Shown here one piece after another: positions 20,045-27,949 of a DNA stretch of 47,720 nt. Within the stretch, counting starts at the first letter, position 1; every line of letters begins with the position of its first letter. A program made the translations under genes and the position numbers. This DNA is from Erysipelotrichaceae bacterium (GTDB lineage Bacteria; Bacillota_I; Bacilli_A; Erysipelotrichales; Erysipelotrichaceae). Location of the stretch: the NCBI GenBank assembly GCA_030525525.1, contig JAUNEN010000017.1, forward strand, positions 1 to 47,720, written 5' to 3'. The notes under the pieces were generated by a model, which worked only from the letters and a program-made list of their open reading frames with translations, was not told the DNA's origin and did no database searches.

Positions 20045-20956
20045 ATGGCTTATCAGATTATTTTCCCTGAAAAGGGAACAAATCAATCTGCTGAAGACAG
20101 ATGGAAAAACGGCAACTTCACCAACAGATATTTCTTCGGTACGGTTCTTCAGAAGCATCCGGAAATTGCAATCCGCCTGATCAATGAAGCAGCACCTGAT
20201 CTTCATGTCACTGAAATCACCTACATCAACAAAGAACAACGTCAGGAGCCTTCAGGGTTAAGCAAGCTTGTATATCTTGATATCAAAGCGGTTCTGGCTG
20301 ACGGCAGAACGGTCATGATTGAAATGCAGGTACGGCCGCAGGGCACCTTCATCAGAAGACTTCGCCAATACAGAAGTGAATATGACGTATTGAAACTGGA
20401 TCCGGGAGATGCATACGACAAACTTCCCGATGTGATTCAGATCGCAGTCTGCTGTTTTGATCCGATCGGAACCGGTTCTTACATCTATGGTTATGAAATG
20501 CGCGACCGGTATACTTCAAAAACTCTCACGGCAAACGGACAGAGACTGATTCTTCTGAATTCGAAAGGACATCATGGGGAAATCAGTGATGAACTGAAAT
20601 CTTTTTTCACATACATCAACGGGCACGCAGCTGAAGGAAAACTTGTTCAGATGATTGATGACAGCGTCGCCGCTCTGAAGTATGATGAAGCCGAAAGAAG
20701 AACGTTTATGAAGCTGGCAGATTACATCAAAGACGAGGTGGACGAGCAGTTAGAGGAAATTTACGAAGAAGCCGTCAAAAAAGGAATTGAGCAGGGAATT
20801 GATCAGGCAACTGAAACAGGAATTTTAAATGGAATAGAGACGATGAAGAAGCATGGATTTGATGATCAGACAATATTCGATATCATCACTGAACAATTCA
20901 ATGTGTCAGCCGAAAAAGTCAAAGAAGTCATTTCGAAAAATAAAGCTGTTTGCTGA
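20045..20956 (+). CDS. Rpn-family recombination-promoting nuclease / putative transposase
   Basis: PD-(D/E)XK superfamily protein of 303 residues, the type annotated as Rpn or PD-(D/E)XK transposase-like. The N terminus (NFTNRYFFGTVL) and the core YLDIKAVLADGRTVMIEMQ (about residues 74-92) hold the expected D...ExQ catalytic residues. The C-terminal third is helical and charged, with EQGIDQATETG repeats like those seen after the nuclease domain in this family. Rpn proteins in E. coli raise RecA-independent recombination; here that role is inferred. The ATG follows AGGGAGG. No inverted repeats or target duplications flank it, so it is not an intact mobile element. Confidence 0.85.
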   Translation: MAYQIIFPEKGTNQSAEDRWKNGNFTNRYFFGTVLQKHPEIAIRLINEAAPDLHVTEITYINKEQRQEPSGLSKLVYLDIKAVLADGRTVMIEMQVRPQGTFIRRLRQYRSEYDVLKLDPGDAYDKLPDVIQIAVCCFDPIGTGSYIYGYEMRDRYTSKTLTANGQRLILLNSKGHHGEISDELKSFFTYINGHAAEGKLVQMIDDSVAALKYDEAERRTFMKLADYIKDEVDEQLEEIYEEAVKKGIEQGIDQATETGILNGIETMKKHGFDDQTIFDIITEQFNVSAEKVKEVISKNKAVC

Positions 20957-20985
20957 TGAAATGATTTCAGCTGCCGGGCCACACC

Positions 20986-21013
20986 AAAAAAAGAGCTTTT
21001 CAAAGCTCTTTTT
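20986..21013. terminator. Bidirectional terminator between rpn and kdgK
   Basis: A near-continuous inverted repeat AAAAAGAGCTTT / AAAGCTCTTTTT with a very short loop serves both converging genes. Confidence 0.85.
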
Positions 21014-21034
21014 GAATACGTGATCTGTTTGAAA

Positions 21035-22132
21035 TTAACGCTGAACACGTGCGCCTGCACCGCCCATGATTGCTTCAACTTCCTTCTTGTTGGCCATTGA
21101 AGTATCACCGGGTGTTGTCATAGCGAGTGCGCCATGAGCTGCACCATAGTTGACAGCGATTTCAGGATCAGCTGTTGTCATAAGACCGTAGACAAGACCG
21201 GATGCGAAGGAATCTCCGCCGCCGACTCTGTCAAGAATCTCAAGTCCGTCATAGCTCTTGGACATGAAGATTTCACCGTCTGCATAGCACATAGCCTTCC
21301 AGTCATTGACTGTAGCTGTCTTGACAGTACGCAGTGTTGTAGCGACTGCCTTCCAGTTCGGATATGTCTTGACTGCTTCGTTGAGCATCTTCTTGTAGCC
21401 GTCAAGGTTGAGTTCCTTGAGGTTTTCATCGTTGCCTTCAATCTCGAAGCCCAGGCATGCTGTGAAGTCTTCTTCGTTGCCGATCATGACATCGACGTAC
21501 TTGGCGATTTCCTTGTTAACCTGCTGAGCCTTTTCCTTGCCGCCGATTGCACTCCACATGGAAGGACGGTAGTTGAGGTCATAGGAAACAAGTGTTCCGT
21601 ACTTCTTCGCTGTCTTGATTGCTTCAATGACAGTTTCGCTTGCTTCTTCGGAAAGAGCTGCGTAGATGCCGCCTGTATGGAGCCAGCGGACACCGAGTGT
21701 TCCGAAAATATATTCAAAGTCGAAATCCTTGGCTGTTGCCTTGGAGATTGCTGTATTTGCACGGTCGCTGCAGCCGACTGCACCGCGGATACCGAATCCG
21801 CGCTCTGTGAAGTTGATACCGTTACGGCAGACTCTGCCGATTCCGTCTGTCTTCATCCATTTGATGAGGGATGTATCAACACCGCCCTGGCAGATGAAAT
21901 CTTCCATCAGACGGCCGACTTCATTGTCAGCGAAAGCTGTGATGACAGCTGTCTTCATTCCGAAGCATTTTCTGAGTCCGCGGACAACGTTGTATTCTCC
22001 GCCGCCTTCCCATGCTCTGAATGAACGGGTTGTTCTGATTCTTCCTTCTCCCGGATCAAGTCTCAGCATAACTTCGCCGAGGCTGACCGCGTCAAATGTA
22101 TATGTTCCTTCGGGCTTTAACTCGAGCTTCAT
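21035..22132 (-). CDS. kdgK: 2-dehydro-3-deoxygluconokinase
   Basis: PfkB-family kinase that phosphorylates 2-keto-3-deoxygluconate to KDPG, the substrate of the aldolase encoded just upstream. The 365-residue protein starts with SLGEVMLRLDPGEGRI, has GGGEYNVVRGL (about residues 43-53) for sugar binding and DRVGGGDSFASGLVYG near the C terminus with the catalytic aspartate. It lies two bases after kdgA and is surely co-transcribed. Codon use is strongly biased, with lysine nearly always AAG and threonine often ACA/ACT, unlike most neighbours, which suggests high expression. The pathway feeding it (uronates or pectin) is not in this window. Confidence 0.9.
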   Translation of the reverse strand: MKLELKPEGTYTFDAVSLGEVMLRLDPGEGRIRTTRSFRAWEGGGEYNVVRGLRKCFGMKTAVITAFADNEVGRLMEDFICQGGVDTSLIKWMKTDGIGRVCRNGINFTERGFGIRGAVGCSDRANTAISKATAKDFDFEYIFGTLGVRWLHTGGIYAALSEEASETVIEAIKTAKKYGTLVSYDLNYRPSMWSAIGGKEKAQQVNKEIAKYVDVMIGNEEDFTACLGFEIEGNDENLKELNLDGYKKMLNEAVKTYPNWKAVATTLRTVKTATVNDWKAMCYADGEIFMSKSYDGLEILDRVGGGDSFASGLVYGLMTTADPEIAVNYGAAHGALAMTTPGDTSMANKKEVEAIMGGAGARVQR

Positions 22133-22134
22133 AA

Positions 22135-22776
22135 TTAACCTCTGATCTCCTTGACCATTGCAGCAGCTTCTTTTGTCATCTGCTTGATTTCATCGAATCT
22201 GCCTTCCTTGATCAGGTTGCCCTTGACCATCCATGTGCCGCCGCAGGCTGCGATCTTGTCACATTCGAGATAGTCCCTGAGGTTCTTCAGGCTGACACCG
22301 CCTGTCGGCATGAACTTGACCATTGTGTACGGAGCTGCCAGAGCCTTGATTGTGCTGACGCCGCCGAACTGTTCAGCCGGGAAGAACTTGCAGATTGTGA
22401 GACCTCTCTTGACTGCCTGTGCAACTTCACTCGGTGTGATTGTTCCGGGATATACCGGGATATTCTTCTCGATGCAGTAGTCAACGATTTCCGGATCAAA
22501 TCCGGGAGAAACGATGAACTTAGCGCCTGCCTTGACTGCTCTGTCAACCTGTTCTGTTGTGAGAACTGTTCCTGCGCCTACGAGCATTTCAGGATATGCT
22601 TCTGCCATGATGCGGATTGATTCTTCTGCTGCATCTGTACGGAATGTGACTTCTGCGACTGCGAGTCCGCCTTCAACAAGTGCTTCTGCCAAAGGTTTTG
22701 CATCTTTTGTGTCGTTGAGGACGACGACCGGTACGACACCGTATGATGCGAGCTGTTCATTCATTTTTTCAAACAT
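22135..22776 (-). CDS. kdgA: KDPG aldolase (2-dehydro-3-deoxyphosphogluconate aldolase)
   Basis: Class I aldolase that cleaves KDPG into pyruvate and glyceraldehyde-3-phosphate. The 213 residues form a TIM barrel with the Schiff-base lysine K130 in TICKFFPAEQFGG, catalytic E42 and R46 in AEVTFRT, and phosphate-loop stretches VGAGTV, SPGFDPEI and MPTGGVS. The ATG at 22776 is placed after GAGGTG; an upstream reading adds 13 residues and lacks a ribosome site. First gene of the kdgA-kdgK operon, with the same AAG-rich codon use. An extended -10 element (TGCTACAAT on the minus strand, around 22801-22809) is the likely promoter core. Confidence 0.92.
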   Translation of the reverse strand: MFEKMNEQLASYGVVPVVVLNDTKDAKPLAEALVEGGLAVAEVTFRTDAAEESIRIMAEAYPEMLVGAGTVLTTEQVDRAVKAGAKFIVSPGFDPEIVDYCIEKNIPVYPGTITPSEVAQAVKRGLTICKFFPAEQFGGVSTIKALAAPYTMVKFMPTGGVSLKNLRDYLECDKIAACGGTWMVKGNLIKEGRFDEIKQMTKEAAAMVKEIRG

Positions 22777-22989
22777 TGTATTCACCTCGATCTTTGCCCT
22801 CATTGTAGCACCCAAAATATGTCAAAAACATGGATAAAACCGAACTATATCTGTCTACTTAAGAACTTTTGAATATTTACACAGCCGAAAGACAGAGAAA
22901 AGAGAGAGCGCTCTTACATCGTTGAATTCTGTGATATATTTTTTATATCAGCCGGATACCCGTGCCTTACAAGGAAAGGATTATCAGCA

Positions 22990-24066
22990 ATGTCTAAAAA
23001 AACAATATGGGTGATTGCAATTGTACTGATCGCTTTGATCATGAGCTTTGCAATCCCGAAGATGACGCAGCCTGGTTCCAATGAACCCGGAGAGATTACA
23101 GAAGAAGTCAAAGATACCATCGCGTACTGGAATGAAGATTCAGCCGTCATGGCTTCGATCATCGATTATGTGAACAGCGTCACCGATGAAACTTCGGAAA
23201 ACTTCGTTTCCGAAGAAGACAGAATTGCCGTCTTTGATTTTGACGGAACATTATACGGAGAGCTGTTTCCCACTTACTTCGATACATGGATCTTTGTTCA
23301 CCGTGCCCTGCATGATGAAACCTGCACGCCGAGTGAAGAAATCAGAAAGTATGCCGAAGAGATGGAAAAAGCCTTCCTCAATCACCAGCCTGAACCTGAA
23401 TCCGATCTTTCCACTGCCCAGTGTACGGCAGAGCTCTTCAAGAATATGAGCTATGAAGACTACCGGAAATATATTCAGGATTTCATGAAGGAAAACACTG
23501 TCGGATTTGACAATATGACCTTTGCCGAAGGATTCTATCTACCGATGGTAGCCCTTGTTCAGTATCTCGACGAAAAGGACTTCACGGTATTTATTTCAAG
23601 CGGCAGCGAGCGCACCATGGTCCGTGAACTGATTGACGGAGTTCTGGATGAAGCCATCCCTTCCCATCAGATCATCGGCAGCACCTTCTCATTCAAAGCC
23701 ACCAACCAGGGATCCAAAAATCCGAAGAGCTATACATTCACAAAAGAAGACGAAGTATTGATGGAAGGAAACCTTGTGATCAAGAACCAGAAGACAAACA
23801 AGGTCTTCTCCATCATCAATGAAATCGGCAAAACTCCGATTCTTGTCTTCGGCAACAGCTCAGGCGATCTTGCCATGGGTGAATATACGGTGGATCACGG
23901 CGGCAAGGGATATATGCTGTTATGCGATGATCTCGAGCGTGATTACGGCAGTCTTGAAACAGCAGAGAAATTCAAAAAAGACTGTGACAAGATCGGCCTT
24001 GAGACCGTCTCCATGAAGAATGATTTCAAGACAATCTACAAAGAAGACAGTTCAAAATCAGAATGA
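22990..24066 (+). CDS. Membrane-anchored HAD-family phosphatase
   Basis: Haloacid-dehalogenase-type phosphatase of 358 residues. Residues about 5-22 form a single hydrophobic helix after a basic start (SKKTIW), so the catalytic domain is probably held outside the membrane. Motif I is FDFDGTLYGE with nucleophile D83 and acid/base D85; motif II is SSGSE (FISSGSERTM), and the last acidic motif is FGNSSGDLAM. The spacing and helical cap insert between motifs I and II resemble phosphoserine-phosphatase-like HAD enzymes. Substrate is unknown. No lipobox cysteine is present. It is a single gene with its own terminator; the ATG follows AAGGAAAGG. Confidence 0.82.
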   Translation: MSKKTIWVIAIVLIALIMSFAIPKMTQPGSNEPGEITEEVKDTIAYWNEDSAVMASIIDYVNSVTDETSENFVSEEDRIAVFDFDGTLYGELFPTYFDTWIFVHRALHDETCTPSEEIRKYAEEMEKAFLNHQPEPESDLSTAQCTAELFKNMSYEDYRKYIQDFMKENTVGFDNMTFAEGFYLPMVALVQYLDEKDFTVFISSGSERTMVRELIDGVLDEAIPSHQIIGSTFSFKATNQGSKNPKSYTFTKEDEVLMEGNLVIKNQKTNKVFSIINEIGKTPILVFGNSSGDLAMGEYTVDHGGKGYMLLCDDLERDYGSLETAEKFKKDCDKIGLETVSMKNDFKTIYKEDSSKSE

Positions 24067-24076
24067 CAACCGACAG

Positions 24077-24105
24077 AAAATGCATGCAGGTGTGCATGCA
24101 TTTTT
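24077..24105 (+). terminator. Terminator after the HAD phosphatase gene
   Basis: A 12-bp perfect stem, AAAATGCATGCA and TGCATGCATTTT around GGTG, followed by T residues. Confidence 0.85.
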
Positions 24106-24113
24106 CAGTCTTT

Positions 24114-24518
24114 TCAGTCTTTCTTTGCGCCGGTATCGATCGTTGAGCCAAACACGTAATAACGCTGATAGAAGAACTCACTTACAAAGTTCAGAATCAT
24201 GTTGATGGCTGTTGCAAGATATTCATTGAACCCAAGCGTCCCGGTCATGAAGTGCTCCAGCCAGGTTGATGCAGGCGTGAAAATCAGATAGAAGAGTGCA
24301 ACCTTCATCATCGCCTCAGGAATATTGCCCGCAGACTGGAAGGTGAACTTCCGGTTGAGTGTGAAATTCCAGACGACCGAAAGCACAAGACCGCAGAGAT
24401 AACTGAGCCAATAAGGCGCATGGACAATTTCATTGAGCAGTGTGAATGTGAGGATCTCGATGAGTCCTGCACTGACGGAGAAAAATGTGAATTTCAGAAA
24501 TCTGAGTACTTCTTTCAT
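24114..24518 (-). CDS. GtrA-family membrane protein
   Basis: Small membrane protein of 134 residues with four hydrophobic helices (about 7-28, 36-53, 68-88 and 98-116). The stretch NFTLNRKFTFQS after the second helix is the GtrA family signature, and FVSEFFYQRYYVF closes the domain. GtrA proteins are thought to help move lipid-linked sugars across the membrane for wall or teichoic-acid glycosylation, but no glycosyltransferase lies next to it. Its minus-strand promoter (24593-24624) overlaps that of the glucosidase operon on the other strand. The ATG has only a poor ribosome site. Confidence 0.82.
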   Translation of the reverse strand: MKEVLRFLKFTFFSVSAGLIEILTFTLLNEIVHAPYWLSYLCGLVLSVVWNFTLNRKFTFQSAGNIPEAMMKVALFYLIFTPASTWLEHFMTGTLGFNEYLATAINMILNFVSEFFYQRYYVFGSTIDTGAKKD

Positions 24519-24592
24519 ATGTAGTATTCTGTCTGCCTGAGGGCAGCTGTGTGCGCCTTTCTGCTGTATTGATCCTCAAAGGATACCTGATC

Positions 24593-24624
24593 ATTATAGC
24601 GCCGCCAGAGGGATGAGTTGTCAA
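24593..24624 (-). promoter_or_regulatory. Probable gtrA promoter with a long spacer
   Basis: Perfect minus-strand TTGACA (24619-24624) and TATAAT (24593-24598) are 20 bases apart instead of 17. The -35 box overlaps the -35 box of the divergent promoter. A small inverted repeat ATCCT-CAA-AGGAT (24572-24584) lies in the leader. Confidence 0.45.
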
Positions 24625-24647
24625 CAATTTAATGTTCGCGTTAAAAT
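24618..24647 (+). promoter_or_regulatory. Probable promoter of the glucosidase operon
   Basis: TTGTCA (24618-24623) and TAAAAT (24642-24647) are 18 bases apart, 45 bases before the first start codon. Confidence 0.55.
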
Positions 24648-24692
24648 AAAAACAATCAATATGGTATTCATCATTCATGAAAGGATCATCAA

Positions 24693-26387
24693 ATGAAAAC
24701 AGAATGGTATAAAACGGCTGTTGTTTATCAGGTCTACCCTTTCAGCTTCAAAGATTCAGACAATGACGGCTGGGGCGACATCAAAGGCATCATTTCCAGA
24801 CTTGACTACATCAAAGATCTCGGCGCGACTGCGATCTGGTTCTCCCCTCTTTATGTGTCGCCGGATTATGACTACGGCTACGACATCAGCGATTATTATG
24901 CAATCGATCCCAAATTCGGAACAATGGAAGACTTTGATACATTGCTTGCCGAATGCCATGCAAGAAAACTCAAGGTCATCATGGATATGGTCATCAACCA
25001 TACTTCAACCGAACACCCCTGGTTCAAAGAAGCGATTGCCGATAAGAATTCCCCCTATCGGGATTACTACATCATCCGCAAAGGAAAATACGAAGACGGC
25101 AGACTCCTGCCGCCGAGCAACTGGGCATCCACATTTACAGGAAGTGCATGGGAGAGAATCAGCGATACCGATGAATTCTATCTGCATCTTTTCTGCAAAG
25201 AACAGGCTGATCTCAACTGGGAGAATCCGAAAGTCAGAGAAGAGATCATCAATATCCTGAACTTCTGGCTTGAAAAAGGCGTGGACGGTTTCCGTTTCGA
25301 TGTCTTCAATATGTTCTCCAAAACATATCCGGTTCAGGATGATTTCCAGAAGAAGACATATCAGAAAGGCGCACAGTATTATGTCGACGGTCCCCGCATG
25401 CATGAGTTCCTGAAGGAGCTGAATGAAAAGGCACTTTCTCTTTATGACACCTTCACGGTCGGAGAATCCTTCCACCCGTCCGAAGAAGCAGCCCATGAAT
25501 ATGTCAGGGAATCAAATCATGAACTCGATACAATCTTCAGCTTTGATCATCTGGACTCAGACAACATCGCCGGCAAGAAATTCTTTAAAAAGCCCTTCGA
25601 TCTGATTCAGTTCAAGGACGGACTGTTCAAACCGCAGAAAGCAAATTATGCGGACGCATGGAATACCCTCGTACTTGAAAACCACGACAACCCGAGATGC
25701 GTCAACAGATTCTCCATTGACACAAAGAATTACCGCTATGAAGCCGCAACCATGCTTGCAACAATCACATTTATGGGATTCGGAACACCGTTTATCTATA
25801 TGGGGCAGGAAGTCGGCCTCACAAATACCGATTTCAGAAATATGGATGAGCTCAAAGATCCTGTCAGCCATTTTGTCTATGATCTGATGTGCAGCTACAA
25901 AATGCCGAAAAAGCTTGCCTTCATGTTCATCAAATACGGTGCAAGAGATCATGCAAGAGTTCCGATGGCATGGAATGACAGTGTCAACGGCGGTTTCAAT
26001 GAAGGCCATGAGCCATGGCAGTGCGTCAATCCCGATTATACAAAGATCAATGTTGAAGCAGATCTGAGCAGTGAAAAATCCATTTACCGCTTCTATCAGA
26101 AGCTGCTCGTCATCAAGAAGAGCGAAGAGACCGCCATCTATGGCAGAACGGAAGAATACGGTCATAACAGCAGACGCTTCATCGCCTATTCAAGATCATA
26201 TGAGAATGAACGTCTCTTTGTGATTGCCAATTTCAGCAGACATGACGCATCCTGCATCCTGCCCGAGTGGCTTGAAGATGCAGAAGTGCTGATCAACAAT
26301 TATGACAGCCTGAATCAGAAAGGACTGCGGGCAAAGCTCAGACCTTACCAGGCACTTGTATTCAAAAAGGCTGAAAGGAAAGTCTGA
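24693..26387 (+). CDS. malL: Oligo-1,6-glucosidase / alpha-glucosidase (GH13)
   Basis: Cytoplasmic glucosidase of 564 residues in the GH13 oligo-1,6-glucosidase group. Family regions in order: MDMVINHTS (H103), GFRFDVFN with nucleophile D203, TVGESF with acid/base E258, and ENHDNPR with H331/D332. The residue after the nucleophile is valine (V204), which in characterised relatives goes with alpha-1,6 rather than alpha-1,4 specificity, so isomaltose-type sugars are the likely substrates. The YPFSFKDSDNDGWGDIKGI start is typical. It is the first gene of a three-gene operon and ends one base before the MBL gene. No sugar transporter is adjacent. Trehalose-6-phosphate hydrolase or dextran glucosidase remain possible. 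Confidence 0.88.
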   Translation: MKTEWYKTAVVYQVYPFSFKDSDNDGWGDIKGIISRLDYIKDLGATAIWFSPLYVSPDYDYGYDISDYYAIDPKFGTMEDFDTLLAECHARKLKVIMDMVINHTSTEHPWFKEAIADKNSPYRDYYIIRKGKYEDGRLLPPSNWASTFTGSAWERISDTDEFYLHLFCKEQADLNWENPKVREEIINILNFWLEKGVDGFRFDVFNMFSKTYPVQDDFQKKTYQKGAQYYVDGPRMHEFLKELNEKALSLYDTFTVGESFHPSEEAAHEYVRESNHELDTIFSFDHLDSDNIAGKKFFKKPFDLIQFKDGLFKPQKANYADAWNTLVLENHDNPRCVNRFSIDTKNYRYEAATMLATITFMGFGTPFIYMGQEVGLTNTDFRNMDELKDPVSHFVYDLMCSYKMPKKLAFMFIKYGARDHARVPMAWNDSVNGGFNEGHEPWQCVNPDYTKINVEADLSSEKSIYRFYQKLLVIKKSEETAIYGRTEEYGHNSRRFIAYSRSYENERLFVIANFSRHDASCILPEWLEDAEVLINNYDSLNQKGLRAKLRPYQALVFKKAERKV

Positions 26388-26388
26388 T

Positions 26389-27156
26389 ATGAACATCCAG
26401 CAAATCCGCAATGCGACAATCAAAATCACTTATGAACCGTATACATTTCTGATCGATCCCTGGCTGATTGAGAAAAATACAGGTTTTTCGGCAAGAACAG
26501 TGATACCGGAAATGGCAGGCATCAAAAGCCCGCTGTGCGATCTTCCCTTCAGCATAGATGAAGTACTGAACGGCGTTGACTTCTGTCTGATCACCCATCT
26601 TCATCCCGATCATTTCACACCGGACTATCTTCCGAAAGATCTCAGAATGGTTGTGCAGAATGAGGATGATGTGAATGAACTGAAAACAATGGGATTTACG
26701 GAAGTGATCACATTTGAAAATGATGAGCTCACAATCGGGAATCTCTCCGTTCACAGAGTCGACTGCATCCATGGCGACAATGAAGATTGTGCAAAGAGAA
26801 TGGGAAAGACAAGCGGCTATGTCATTGAAGCAGACAATGAACCGATGCTTTATATTGCCGGAGATACCGTATACTATGACGGCGTTGAAGAAACGATCAA
26901 TGCATATAAACCGGAAGTCATTGTCGTCAATTGCTGTGGGGCAGCGACACCACGGGGCAGACTGATCATGGATGATAAAGAAGCCGCAAAAACAGCTTCC
27001 TTTGCGAAGGATTCAGTCATCATTGCCAGCCACATGGACAATGTGAATCATGCGACCGTTTCAAGAAATGATATCCGCTCATACATCGAGAAAGAACACA
27101 TTTCCAATATCCTTGTACCTGAGGATGGCGAAATCATGAGCTTTGAAAAAAAATAA
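26389..27156 (+). CDS. MBL-fold metal-dependent hydrolase (UlaG-like)
   Basis: Metallo-beta-lactamase-fold protein of 255 residues. The metal motif HxHxDH is present as THLHPDHF (H70, H72, D74, H75), with further ligands likely in IAGDTVYYDG and ASHMDNVNH. The overall layout (DPWL early, then GDTVYY) resembles UlaG-type L-ascorbate-6-phosphate lactonases and related sugar-acid lactonases, but the exact substrate is unknown. The ATG at 26389 is one base after the glucosidase stop and follows AAAGGAAAG. Being between a glucosidase and an SGNH hydrolase suggests a part in sugar breakdown. Confidence 0.83.
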   Translation: MNIQQIRNATIKITYEPYTFLIDPWLIEKNTGFSARTVIPEMAGIKSPLCDLPFSIDEVLNGVDFCLITHLHPDHFTPDYLPKDLRMVVQNEDDVNELKTMGFTEVITFENDELTIGNLSVHRVDCIHGDNEDCAKRMGKTSGYVIEADNEPMLYIAGDTVYYDGVEETINAYKPEVIVVNCCGAATPRGRLIMDDKEAAKTASFAKDSVIIASHMDNVNHATVSRNDIRSYIEKEHISNILVPEDGEIMSFEKK

Positions 27157-27171
27157 GCTGAGGCAAAACAT

Positions 27172-27873
27172 ATGAATGACACAATACGCATCCTCTGCTA
27201 CGGGGATTCCAATACCTATGGCTATGTACCGGCAGGCAGCGGCCGCAGATACGGAAGCACGATCAGATGGCCGATGAAACTGCAGAGTCTTCTCGGCGAT
27301 TCCTTTACGGTCATTGAAGAAGGACTGAGCGGACGGACGGCAGACCTTGCCCGCAATTATGAATCCTGGAAAAGCGGCAATGCCTACTTATGTGCAAGTC
27401 TCAGCACCCACAGGCCGGTAGATTTTCTGATCATCATGCTCGGTACCAATGATCTCAAAAAAGATTTCATGAGAGATGAAAAAATGATTGCCGAAACTGT
27501 CTCTCATCTGATCAGAGACGCAGAAGAATTCTTCAGAGAAAAACAAGGGTATATCCCTGAAATCCTGCTGATCAGCCCTCCTCATTTAAGCAAGGCTGCC
27601 CCGTCAGGTCCCTTTGGCAGCGACTTCGATATCCGCTCTGTGCAGGTTTCTCAAAAACTTGCATATGAATATCAGAAGATTGCCGAAGAACATCACATCC
27701 TCTTTCTTGACAGCAGTCTCTATGCCCATGTCTCCGAAACAGACGGCGTGCATCTTGATCAGGAAAATCACCTGCACTTTGCCAGAGCCGTTTGCAATGT
27801 GATCAGAAAATGGGCCGAAGCTCATTCGGAAGATCATCGCAAAGAACATATGCAATTCATCATCAACCAATAA
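27172..27873 (+). CDS. SGNH/GDSL-family hydrolase
   Basis: Esterase-like hydrolase of 233 residues with all four SGNH blocks: nucleophile S13 in YGDSNTYG, glycine in EEGLSGRTA, asparagine in LGTNDLK, and the D...H pair in DGVHLDQ. No signal peptide, so it acts in the cytoplasm. Members of this family remove acetyl or acyl groups from sugars, lipids or thioesters; together with the glucosidase, a deacylase for modified oligosaccharides is a fair guess. The ATG lies 15 bases after the MBL gene, with a weak GAGG site. It is last in the operon and followed by a terminator. Confidence 0.87.
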   Translation: MNDTIRILCYGDSNTYGYVPAGSGRRYGSTIRWPMKLQSLLGDSFTVIEEGLSGRTADLARNYESWKSGNAYLCASLSTHRPVDFLIIMLGTNDLKKDFMRDEKMIAETVSHLIRDAEEFFREKQGYIPEILLISPPHLSKAAPSGPFGSDFDIRSVQVSQKLAYEYQKIAEEHHILFLDSSLYAHVSETDGVHLDQENHLHFARAVCNVIRKWAEAHSEDHRKEHMQFIINQ

Positions 27874-27898
27874 GTGCGGTCTGCCGGCCGCGCTTTTT
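27873..27898 (+). terminator. Terminator of the glucosidase operon
   Basis: AGTGCGG and CCGCGCT (one G-U pair) enclose an eight-base loop and are followed by TTTTTC. Confidence 0.65.
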
Positions 27899-27919
27899 CT
27901 TCACTTTGATTTTCATAAC

Positions 27920-27945
27920 AAAAACAGCTGTCAGAGTGACAGCTG
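27920..27945 (-). terminator. Terminator of the AEC transporter gene
   Basis: CAGCTGTCA and TGACAGCTG form a perfect 9-bp stem around three bases; on the minus strand TTTTTG follows. Confidence 0.8.
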
Positions 27946-27949
27946 AATC

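Noticed and set aside
21134-22024. Long cysteine- and serine-rich open frame (296 codons) on the plus strand
   Set aside because: It is antisense to kdgK, a confident PfkB kinase with strong codon bias; such bias produces long open antisense frames. It has no ribosome site and no sensible composition.
22801-22824. TTGACA upstream of kdgA as a -35 box
   Set aside because: The distance to TACAAT is only 12 bases, too short for a normal promoter; the extended -10 is the more likely element.
24721-25260. Overlapping plus-strand frame inside the glucosidase gene
   Set aside because: Shadow of the GH13 gene in another frame; no ribosome site and odd amino-acid composition.
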